Shown piece by piece: positions 1 to 9,043 of a DNA stretch of 64,000 nucleotides. The notes beneath the pieces are model-generated. The model saw only the letters and a list, made by a program, of their open reading frames with translations. It made no database searches and was not told the DNA's origin. Source of the stretch: Isoetes taiwanensis (Eukaryota > Streptophyta > Lycopodiopsida > Isoetales > Isoetaceae); the NCBI GenBank assembly GCA_021234155.1, contig JAJEKV010000002.1, forward strand, positions 28,139,339 through 28,203,338, read 5' to 3'. The translations under genes were made by a program, and so were the position numbers. Each line of letters opens with the position of its first letter. Position 1 is the stretch's first letter.

Positions 1-2000
1 TACTGTTTGATAACCTTTTTGATCTCCCAAAAGCTTAAGATGTTGATATCAACTAATGGAAGAGGTTCATGAAACTGCCCACATGGCTGCAGGAAAGGTC
101 ATCCTATTGAAGAAGGCAAAATAAGAAGCATGACAATGCATATCTCCAAACTGTCAAGGCTTATATATATGATGTGTACAATCAAAATTGAAGGGTTGTA
201 AATCATGCCTGTCACAGTCAGATAACTAAGACTTGTTCAAGCGAAACAAAGTGATGATGACAGAACGCACAGGATTACCCAAAACTGACTGCTACATAAA
301 CAATTAAGGACAGCCTAGATTCATCTCCAAGCTACTTTCGTCCCTTACATAACAGAGTGAACAAAGCGATAAAAACTTGTGACAAGCACACTAGTCTAGA
401 TGGAGACTATATTCCTTTGATCATGATTACAATGCAATAAGTAGAAGCAACAAGATGCACCTTAATCTTCCGATCACGAGATCCGGATGCAAGCATTTAC
501 GCATCTCTACGCTAAAGGCAATGCATAACACAGCATCATCATGCATCATAAATGCATCCTGCATGAAACCTTAGTTAAACACTTGATCAGACGAAAAGAC
601 TTCAGATACATTTTGATACATGGTTTATTCAGCTGCCTGCAATGTAAGCAATACCAATCTTCCAAAGGAACAACACAAGAGAGCGAGACACACAATATAA
701 ATGCTCTTCCCACGGTTTGCACAAACGTGTCATATTCCAGCTTAAACGTCTTTGAATTACATGCTGCAGATGTTTCTTGCAAATTCATAGGGAAACGGAA
801 AGATTGTAGGTCTAAGGCAAACGAAAGTTTCCATGATTCTGGTGGGATAATGCAGAAAAGACCATAGGGCTCTGCCACAAGACGGATTTTGGCTATGAAA
901 CCTAAAGGGTTCTTGATTTTCTTTGGGCAAAATACATCTGCTTCATATGGACATAACTTGCAAGCATTAATTTCCATGAAATCACGCTTTTTTAGTGCAT
1001 ATCTTCAAACAGTCTTAGCACATGCCATTCCAGCACACGATTTTTTCTGTGGCATGGTCTGTGGCATGAATTGAACGTGATCAGCTTCCTAGAGCCTACC
1101 TTGTTCTTCATAACTTGGAACTATTATCATTCAAGAAAACGCATTGAACATTGGCATATCTTAGAAAGGTATAAATCCTCTTTGAACTTGCTTGTGTGGA
1201 CATGACCTGCAAGCATTACTATAATCAAAATAGATTCTTAAAGAGCACTCCTGAAAGCTAGAAATGAAGAAACACCATGGAGTTTAGAATCTTGCCTTTT
1301 TGCTGTGCATGAGACAAAGCCTCGAAATCCGAGAAAAATATATTTCATTGAAATGTAGATCCTTCAAGGTAGTGATGCCTAAATGAGCATGTGCCAATGA
1401 AGTTAAGCTGGATGCGATTCTCTGTTGAAGAAGGATAAGGCATACCTAGAGTCTTCCATATTTCTGTAGTCCAACCCCGTATCAAGTCACGTTTTTTATA
1501 TGAGCTTCAAATATTATCTACCAGGAAAGCATGAGGCTAAGATGAAAGTGAATAAAAGACTATCAGGCATGTAAAGCAACGATCACAGTTCTTGACCTAT
1601 CTAAATCTCTGTCAGTGTAGTGAACATTACGAAATCCTCTAACAACTATATGCTAGATATGGACTGCAGGCTTAAAGTATTCATTACTTGATTGGTACAA
1701 ACAACTAAATATAACGCAACAAAGTCTATATCAACCAAATCAAGTGACCTCCTTAAAGGCGAGAAGGAGCAGCATTGGATCATTTCTTATCGAGAATGCA
1801 TGGATTTTGGCGGTGCCGGTTAGCCCGTTTGCACAGCGGCCGCCCAGCAACACTGGCGACCGCGAATTTACAGGAGACTGCCAGTTTGAAGCAGTTTCCA
1901 GCATAATCTAGGCATATTCCAGCATATGCTTAGAATATGTTGAAAACCCACATAAACAAGGGTTTTCCCCCTAGGGGCAACCCAAAAATTCATGCATAGG
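1..2000. other. No confident gene
   Basis: No exon chain with a recognisable product was found here. Positions 546-977 can be read on the minus strand as 143 codons without a stop, but the peptide has no motif I recognise, and an overlapping plus-strand reading (541-867) is also open, so either could be chance or a transcribed untranslated region. A short GC-rich patch lies near 1795-1855. The stretch could hold the 3' UTR of a gene lying to the left. Confidence 0.4.
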
Positions 2001-2004
2001 ATAT

Positions 2005-2889
2005 ATGGAGCTCTGTAAGGGACCTCATACAAACAGATACTTTGTTACCACAGATGGCTCTTCTCTGAGAAATGAGGTTGCAAGATATGGTGTTGACAGG
2101 CTGAATGAACATCAGGTCTGCTTTCCCCCAAACAATCAGTGGACAGTGAGGCAGATGATCTATGAAAATGAAGTCAGGAAATCTGTTGAGAGAGTATGGG
2201 TAGGGATATTTACGAGGGAAGTGATGCAAATGGTTTATATGTTCTGGTTCATTGAAAAGCATCAGCATGAGTTTACTGATAGACAGTTCTTGAGGTAAGA
2301 GAATTATACTATACTCACAGGATGCTTGCTGACAGTTATGGTTCCCTGATTCTCCTTATGGTGCAGCAGAATTATTTTAGATTGATTAGGGACCAGTTAT
2401 GGATGGCTGAATCTTATACCCTTGGAACCTCTGCCAAATTCACCTCTCGCTTGAATCTACTTTTCTTCTCTGATGATCCAAATGACAAGAGAATCCCTAC
2501 TATCCCCTCCACAAAAATTGACAGTATTGCCTCTCTCTGGATGCAGTAATTTTGTTTGTGTATGCAGGTTAATTAGTCCTTTCAGCAATATATTAGGCAT
2601 GGGAGGTCGAAGCTTCACATATATCATGATCAAAGGTATCTCTCCAAGCTTTGGATTCGACATTTCTTGGTTGTGGTGGCTGGTTATTATCTCCAAAAGA
2701 ACATCTGAATTTTGATCTTTAATCCTTTTTCAAGACCTTTGGATTGAAACTGTTATAAAGTTTTGTGGCTACAATTATCCTGTTACTTTTTTCTTCTTAT
2801 CTTTGTTAAGCCCATATAAACAAAACTTTGTATGGTTTTCCTTAATTAATGAAAAAATCATCTCGTACCTTCCAAAAAAAAAAAAAAAA
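2005..2889 (+). mobile_element. Poly(A)-tailed retroposed segment (LINE-like or retrocopy)
   Basis: The segment ends in 16 consecutive A residues (2874-2889), preceded by a T-rich, UTR-like stretch with AATGAAAAAAT just before the tail. Upstream are broken open readings at 2005-2298, 2322-2549 and 2473-2715, none with a clear domain. A 3' poly(A) at a sharp boundary is the mark of LINE-type retroposition, of either a LINE or a captured transcript. No target-site duplication could be matched by eye, so the 5' limit is a guess. Confidence 0.35.
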
Positions 2890-3199
2890 CCTTCATGGAA
2901 ATATTGCAGGTCTCATAAATAGCTCATGTAATCGTCCAGAGTTGACAAATGCAGATTTTGAGGAGATAGATGACCATGACTTACATTGTCGGAGGATCTG
3001 TTCGTGTTTGTACTAAGCGAAGTCTAAAACCAGGGGATGAACACACGCATGCACGTCCGCAAAAACAAAATGACGTGCTAATTAACCCAAGGGAACTCAA
3101 ATATAGCACCCACTTTGAAAGCAATTTAGTTTTGTCAATTTATAATCATTGGTATGTAAAGTACCAATGCCAAACGTGTAAAACACATTGAGAACATGC

Positions 3200-3720
3200 T
3201 TATGCTTTGCACATGGTAGCAAACATGCATATTTTATCTTTTACTATCATTCTATAAACCTTCCTCAATTAGTTTTGCATGGGAGAATGGTATTGTTTTA
3301 CTATCATCTTATAAGTTTTCTACTCCTCCATTCAAACAGCATATCAATATTCAAATAGTTACCCTCCTTATAAATAAATAAAAGAATATAGTAGAACCGA
3401 AATCATAAGCAATGCCACAAATTTTTTTTTTTAAATTATTTTTTAGGGATAAAAAATAGAGATCATTTTTTTTGAGGAAAAAGGATACAAAGCCACATGG
3501 CAGGGGTGCACTCATCGACGAGATGCCACAATGTTGTTTTGTACCCTTTTTTTTACCCGCTCCTCTAGTTGAAGTGTTTTCTTTTTTAAGGGTCCTTGTA
3601 GTTGAAGTTTCAAAAAGCATAACAGCGCCATTATAGTGTACTATTCTTCACCAAACAACCATGACTATGACATTATCATGCACTATGTCTTCTTTTTCCT
3701 TTAGGCTTTTCTTCATCAAA
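3200..3720. other. Upstream region of the dirigent gene
   Basis: AT-rich with homopolymer runs (T10 near 3421, T/A stretches to 3560). No gene or conserved block was recognised apart from the TATA box that follows. Confidence 0.4.
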
Positions 3721-3726
3721 AAAGAC

Positions 3727-3734
3727 TATATAAG
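3727..3734 (+). promoter_or_regulatory. TATA box of the dirigent gene
   Basis: TATATAAG lies 39 bases upstream of the dirigent ATG (3773). With the usual plant TATA-to-start distance of about 30 bases, transcription would begin near 3757-3763, giving a very short 5' leader of 10-16 bases. It is the only clear TATA motif close to the start. Confidence 0.6.
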
Positions 3735-3772
3735 GCCTAGGTTGAACCGTGGCTTTTGCAACATTAGAGACA

Positions 3773-4315
3773 ATGGCAACTAAAGTGTCGTTGACAATGG
3801 CAATGGTGGTAATCTCATTTTTGCTCATGGGAAGTTGCACAATGGGTCAAAAGCACACAAAGAAACCTAAGGTTATAAGCTTCTTTTGGCATGACACTCT
3901 CCAGAATAAGTCTCATCCTGAGACCAACACTGCAGTAGAGGTTGCAGGACCCAATCACAATATTACGGGCCTTGGCTTTGGCAAGATAATTGTTTTTAAT
4001 GACAGTCTTACTCTTGGTCATGAATTAAGTTCGCCTTTAGTGGCCAGGGGCCAAGGCGTGTATATTTATGATCGGACGCAAGCTGGTGTTGCCTTCAATG
4101 CAATGCTTCTATTTTCTGCAGTTTTTGAACCTCAATATTTTCATGGCACACTAAATTTCATGGGTGCAGATATTATTTTGGCCGAAACTCGTTATATTTC
4201 TGTGGTGGGTGGCACTGGGGACTTTGAAAATGCTAGAGGTGTAGCTACCCTTCATACTCACTCTATTGATGGAGATACCTTCATTACTCACATAAGCGCT
4301 AAATTGGCTTACTAA
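3773..4315 (+). CDS. Dirigent family protein, secreted, intronless
   Basis: The product is 180 aa in one exon. Dirigent proteins are extracellular beta-barrel proteins that guide the stereochemistry of phenoxy-radical coupling in lignan and lignin chemistry, or act on other phenolics and terpenoids. Residues 1 to about 25 form a signal peptide (hydrophobic stretch ending SCTMGQ), pointing to the apoplast. The family blocks follow in order: ISFFWHDTLQ (residues ~37-46), FGKIIVFNDSLT with the downstream RGQGVYIYDRTQAG, then FMGADIILAETRYISVVGGTGDF cut by family rule into the barrel and VVGGTG motifs, and ARGVATLHT near the end. Potential N-glycosylation sites are NKS and NIT. The ATG at 3773 was chosen because it is the first in frame; an in-frame GTG 24 bases upstream is unlikely in a plant. 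Length and lack of introns fit the family. In the usual R-E pair before the VVGGTG motif the Glu position reads differently (ETRYIS), so substrate class cannot be assigned. Confidence 0.93.
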   Translation: MATKVSLTMAMVVISFLLMGSCTMGQKHTKKPKVISFFWHDTLQNKSHPETNTAVEVAGPNHNITGLGFGKIIVFNDSLTLGHELSSPLVARGQGVYIYDRTQAGVAFNAMLLFSAVFEPQYFHGTLNFMGADIILAETRYISVVGGTGDFENARGVATLHTHSIDGDTFITHISAKLAY

Positions 4316-4651
4316 TATTCTTCTATCTAAGAGAAGAAGAAGAGATATTGAAGCATGTAGTAGCTCCCTCATCCTATTTTCAAGGGAGAAGAAAAAGACA
4401 GGTCTAGAATAAGGATGTAGTATTCGAGTGATGTAACGGTCCTTATTGTATGGTTCATTTTCCACTTCCATATGTAGGCAAGAAGACATTATATAGAGTT
4501 ACATGGTATTTACTTAAGCCATGATAGTCAAATCTTGTCCAATTGAAATTCAATTACATAAGCTCAACCATCAAAACGGTCAATCACATATAGAATACAT
4601 AAAATATCATGTGTAAGAGCAGCACATTATGTGTATACACAAGCAACAAAA

Positions 4652-4811
4652 ACATAGATTTAGAAACATGCTAACTGGCCAAGGGTGTAAAAGGGGTTCA
4701 AACTTAAGATGGTAGTTTCTATGATTTTTGCCCATAAAATGAATCTGTTGAGAAATGAGATATGAACAATTGATAACTAAACCACGTAATCCATTTATTG
4801 GACACAATTGG
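4652..4811. repeat. ~160 bp repeat, copy 1
   Basis: First of three copies. It begins at ACATAGATTTAGAAACATGC, contains GTTCAAACTTAAGA and the block TTGCCCATAAAATGAA, and ends at TATTGGACACAATTGG. Copy 2 follows with no gap, so these two are a head-to-tail tandem. Confidence 0.85.
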
Positions 4812-4972
4812 ACATAGATTTAGAAACATGCTAAGCCTCAAAGGATGTAAAAAGTGTTCAAACTTAAGAGGATGATTTTTGCCCATAAAATGAACCACAT
4901 TGGGAAGTGAGAAAAAACGATCAACAACTACCTTCTTCAACCCACCTATTCCATTTATTGGATACAATTAGG
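4812..4972. repeat. ~160 bp repeat, copy 2
   Basis: Same order of blocks as copy 1 (TTTAGAAACATGCTAA, GTTCAAACTTAAGA, TTGCCCATAAAATGAA, CCATTTATTGGATACAATT). It adds CTTCTTCAACCCACCTATT near its end, which copy 3 shares but copy 1 lacks, so copies 2 and 3 look closer to each other. A segment GTAGAAGCCACTATT...GGTTCAGTTTA follows at 4983-5017. Confidence 0.85.
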
Positions 4973-5202
4973 TTCAAGCAGCTGTAGAAGCCACTATTCT
5001 ATAGGTGGTTCAGTTTACATTATTAATCTGCACAAATTAAACAGTCTCCCACATTCCTCTTTCTTCCCTTTCTTGGAATGTTTTCTTTAGTTGAAATAGA
5101 TATACAAAAGATCAATGGCCGAAACAGACAATAACACATAACAAAAACCGAAAACATCAGTTCAAGGCCAAGATTTGAAAAGAACAAGTGCAGCAACAAA
5201 AC

Positions 5203-5360
5203 TAAGAATTTAGAAACATGCTAACAATGACAAGATGACCATCATGGAAATTTCTGTTTCTGTAAATTTGCCCATAAAATGGACCATCCAGGAAGTCAAA
5301 TCACAATAACTAATACCCACCTTCTTCAAGCTACCTATTCCATATACTGGATACAATTGG
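5203..5360. repeat. ~160 bp repeat, copy 3
   Basis: A third copy lies 230 bases beyond copy 2, with TTTAGAAACATGCTAA, TTGCCCATAAAATGGACC, CTTCTTCAAGCTACCTATTCC and GGATACAATTGG. The short follow-on block of copy 2 (GTAGAAGCCAC...TTCAGTTTA) recurs near 5512-5552, so the duplicated unit was larger and has since been split by insertion or deletion. The repeats lie in the 3' flank of the coiled-coil gene and might be in its 3' UTR. Confidence 0.8.
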
Positions 5361-5730
5361 TTACCCAAGACAATATGTACTAAGGATACCACTTGGAAAA
5401 CAAAATATCTTCATGGCTTTGCACATAGGCTTGTACTTCTGACAAGAAATGCTTCAGTCTCTTTCTGACATAAATATAGTTATTCTCTTACTGAGGGCAG
5501 CAGTTGTAGAAGCCACCATTTTAAACACGGTACAAGGAGCTAGTTCAGTTTAAGTACAAACAATCTGTACAATACTCGTTTGCTCTCCTAGCCATTTCAA
5601 AACTTGTATTGTTTAGTCATGTCAAAACTTGTATTTCAGTATGCATATTTGCATTGCCTCAGACTTCACTCAGAACCCTTTCTTCCTAGTTCTGCTGACT
5701 TAACATAAGTTTGGTGTTGACTCCAAAACG

Positions 5731-7550
5731 TCAATGCAGTCCACCAATTCTACGAGATGAAAGGATGATGAAGGCAACCACATGCAAGCCAACAACATAC
5801 GCAACTATAGAAGATCTCCACAAGTTTTTTCTTGAATGACTTCCTAATTTAGAACCCAAACTGTCTGTAGAAAGCTTCCCAGGTCGTTGTTTAGGAGCCA
5901 GAGCAGTAGATGGAGGCATGGAAACTGAGCTGCTTGAAGGTGCTCGGACTTGACCAATTTTGTTTCGTTTTGAACTAAAATCTGAAATGCCCATTGAAAG
6001 ATGCTGACGTGCTTCACTAGCCTGTTCCACGCGAAGTTCTAAATCATTCCGTTCGCGAGCTAATGACTCGGCTGGACAAAGGAAACCGATAAATTCGGAT
6101 AAAAACAAAATAAGAGCAAAATAAGAAGTGCAACAATAACCAACTCTCAACTTTATTTGCAACCTCAGTATTTGCATTCTATTATTACCTGTTTAGCCAT
6201 TAACTGCTCTGTTAAACTCCTTAGACGACGCTCCAGCTCTTTTTCTCGTTGAGCTAAACAATGAAAATATATTAACATGTCATAAATTTGCAAACTTTGC
6301 AGAGGAAACGTGGACCAAAACTTGTCTAATCACCAGATGAAGGCCATCGTGCAGAGTTCTGTTCTGCAGTCATGAGCTCCTTCTGCAGGTCAGCAACTTT
6401 AGCTTGCCAAGTTTCCTGAACCACAGCATTACATGGTTTGAAGCTCAGTTTGTAACATTTGAACCTCTTGTTCTTGGGCTTCCACATGCTCTTCTGACCT
6501 TACGTTCTCTGAAGAGATAAGAAATGGCTCTTGGTGCATGTGCATTTCGACCACTTTCTTAGATCTTTCCTCGTCCATAAGATTCTCTAGTTGTTGATTC
6601 AAGTTCTTCTCCAAGACCGCAAGCTCCTGCAAAAAAACCCTATATAAGAAAGAGTAGAGCAGCAACCACGTTCCATTATTGCTGCAGAAAGTACAGTCGA
6701 CAGCTCCACTACTACAAATAATTTCCAATGACTCCCAATATCAGTGGACTACACAGAGATGACTTGAAGTACGAAGAGATGTAGTAAGAAGGCACTGGTA
6801 ACTTTATCGTGTAAACTTCTAATCTAAGCGCTCCCTTTCATCTGCAGATGCTTCCAACGCGTGAGATGGTGTCTTAAATTCATAAAAAAATTCATTTTAG
6901 AATTTTAAGGTGAACGTTAGTCATTCTGAAAAGTCATAACCTTCAAAACACTATGTTGAGACATGGTAAGGAAAATAATTTATACAGATCACAATCTTCA
7001 AATCCCATTCATCATACCCATGGAGAGTCATCATTTTTACCTGTAGTTCAGCCTCAAGATGCTGCACTTCCTGGGCTCTCTCTTCAGCTTCCTGCTGCCT
7101 CGCTGCAAGAGCTTTTCCATAATCTATATTCTCAGCACGTAATGAGGATTCCCTCATTTGTAGCTGCAATACAAAGTATAAAACTCAACAAATTCCTGCC
7201 CAAATGAATGGAATGAACCACTTTTCTTTGGCATAATTAATTCAACATAATAAGGTAAAAGTAAGCACCTGGATCCGAGTTGCTGAATGGGCATGAAGCT
7301 CCATAGCCAGAGCTGACTGGGAAGCAACAGAATCGGCATGAAGATGAGGCAGGCGCTGGGCAATGTGGGGGTGCGGCAAGCGTTGGCGCAATTGACGTAA
7401 ACTCTGCTGAAGGGCTGCCCTTTTACTAGAAAGGGCAGCCATTTCTTCCAATTGCTGCGGGCTAAAGGTGGGCACAACCGGGGACTCCCCATTAGCTCCA
7501 TCTCCAACTCCGGCGACCACATCTGCGGCCCAGGCAAGCAGCCCTGCCAT
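5731..7550 (-). CDS. Conserved plant coiled-coil protein with C-terminal membrane anchor (six exons)
   Basis: Exons on the minus strand: 7550-7269, 7163-7041, 6626-6465, 6415-6334, 6253-6189, 6066-5731, about 349 aa. All junctions are GT-AG and keep frame. The protein starts MAGLLAWAADVV; residues ~30-95 hold a heptad-like region followed by QRLPHLHADSVASQSALAME and HAHSATRIQ, which I recall as the signature of an uncharacterised land-plant family sometimes labelled spindle-pole-body-associated. Charged coiled coil (rich in E, Q, L, R) fills residues ~95-270. A basic, Ser-rich linker then leads to one membrane segment (SIVAYVVGLHVVAFIILSS) nine residues from the end. That build, long coil plus tail anchor, resembles CASP and golgin-84 and suggests a Golgi tether, but this is inference. 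The exon 3-4 intron (6464-6416) would be only 49 bases; the alternative reading hits a stop at 6432, so this junction is the least sure. Confidence 0.8.
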
Positions 7551-7940
7551 GGCTAAAAGCTTGTGCTTTCGCCCCTTCTGCTCTCCACGTCGGCTAAGAC
7601 TAATGTCGTGGACTTTTCATAGGTGTCACGCATATCATGGAGCATAACCTTTGAGGTGTCTCTCCCATAGGGTGGGGTTGCCACCACCGTGGACGTACCG
7701 TACCCCGCGGTACCAAAAGCCATCTCGACATCGTCCCAAAAAACCCCTGAACGATAGGCAGGTGTTGACTTCGTTACCTCATATGCCAGGGTGCAATACT
7801 ATAGATGTGCCCATTGCGCACAAAATAGAAATGGGGTCGTCTAAATCTGCTGGTGTGCAATCTGGTGATGCCACGTGGCACTTCCCTATAACGCGAAATG
7901 GAAGTCGGGTGGACCCATTCCGCGTAACCGGCTGGGCAGG
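7551..7940 (-). promoter_or_regulatory. Upstream region of the coiled-coil gene
   Basis: This is the presumed 5' UTR and proximal promoter. No TATA box is obvious. Near 7690-7722 lies an imperfect palindromic GC-rich stretch (GTACCGTACCCCGCGGTACC). Open readings seen here on the plus strand show no recognisable protein. Confidence 0.4.
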
Positions 7941-7947
7941 TTATTTT

Positions 7948-7979
7948 TTAGGGTTGCGCTTAGGGTTCTGCTTAGGGTT
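7948..7979. promoter_or_regulatory. Three telo-box-like motifs spaced 12 bases apart
   Basis: TTAGGGTT occurs at 7948-7955, 7960-7967 and 7972-7979, an exact 12-base period. The core equals the plant telo-box (AAACCCTAA) read on the other strand. Such boxes are common in plant promoters of growth-related and translation genes. The cluster lies about 400 bases upstream of the coiled-coil gene start. Confidence 0.6.
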
Positions 7980-7989
7980 CTTTGCCGCA

Positions 7990-8330
7990 TTTTTTTCCAG
8001 GGTGTTCTTCGATCTCTGCTAAAAGATCTCTGCAAATGCGTTCAGGGTTGTTCTCTGCTAAATGCGAACTCTGATCTCTGTTAAAAGATCTCTTCAGGGT
8101 TGTTCTTCGATCTGCAAATCACGAAGTTCGCTTTACGGTTCTTCGAGCTTTGCAAGCAAGATCTTGGCGATTCTCCAGCGGTCGCGATCGGTTCTTCAAG
8201 CTTTACAAGCAAGATCTTGAAACTCTGCAATCAGTTCTTCAAGCGAATCTGAGCTCAATCGTTCTAGAGCTCTGCGGTTCTTTTGCGACTTTGTTGTTTC
8301 CATTGTTGTTTTGCTCTGCGAGCCATGTAA
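7990..8330. repeat. Short degenerate direct repeats
   Basis: Variants of GATCTCTGCTAAAAGATCTC, CAGGGTTGTTCTTCGATCT, GGTTCTTCAAGCTTTACAAG and CAAGATCTTG recur several times. They may be a decayed 5' UTR or a minisatellite. The following 8340-9040 region holds no supported gene; 8690-9040 is AT-rich. Confidence 0.55.
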
Positions 8331-9043
8331 GATAGCAAGCCCGTAAGTAGAGGCTCGTAGAAAATCTCAAAATCTTGCTTTGAGAAAACTTCCCCATCTC
8401 GCAAAATCTTGCTTAAATCTTGTTGAAAAGCCTCTCGGAAACTCTGCAATCTCTTGTTGATCTTGTAAAACTCTGTTTTCCCCTTGAAGCTTGACTCCCC
8501 ATTTCTATTTTGTAGGGGAATGGCGGTCCGGTCAAAGCATTCCCGGTTCTGCGGTGACCAGCTCTCGACTCTGTTGCCGGTCGCGGACCCCCAGCAAGCG
8601 GGAATGTTGTCCCGGTTCCATTCCCCTATACATTCTAGACCCAAAAGCGCCCATTAGAGGCAACAAGATTGCGTATTAAGCGGGGAGCAAATCATCTAAA
8701 GCGAGAGCAAAAGGAATATTCCTCAAAAGATTCCCTTTTTTTTACAAAAATGGGATAAAATGAGGTTAAAAAAAAGGATGCATGAAATTCTATTTTGAAC
8801 CCCCTCCTCCCCAAATGACTAATTTTTTTGTCTGTGAAAAATTGACTTTTTTAAAGTGTCACTTTTCTTAGCAAATAGAATGTTGTTGAAGTATGTTTTA
8901 AGAGAGAAACTCTAATTTCAGAGGATAAAATATTTAACAAAAAATTGAAGTAAGTCTATAACTGAAACTGTAGTATTCTCAAAATTTGAAGATAGAATCT
9001 TCATATTCAAATGCAAAATTTACAGTCTTTTTCTAAGACTCAG

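Noticed and set aside
546-977. 143-codon open frame on the minus strand
   Set aside because: No motif, an overlapping open frame exists on the other strand, and no splice-linked exons were found, so it is not called a gene.
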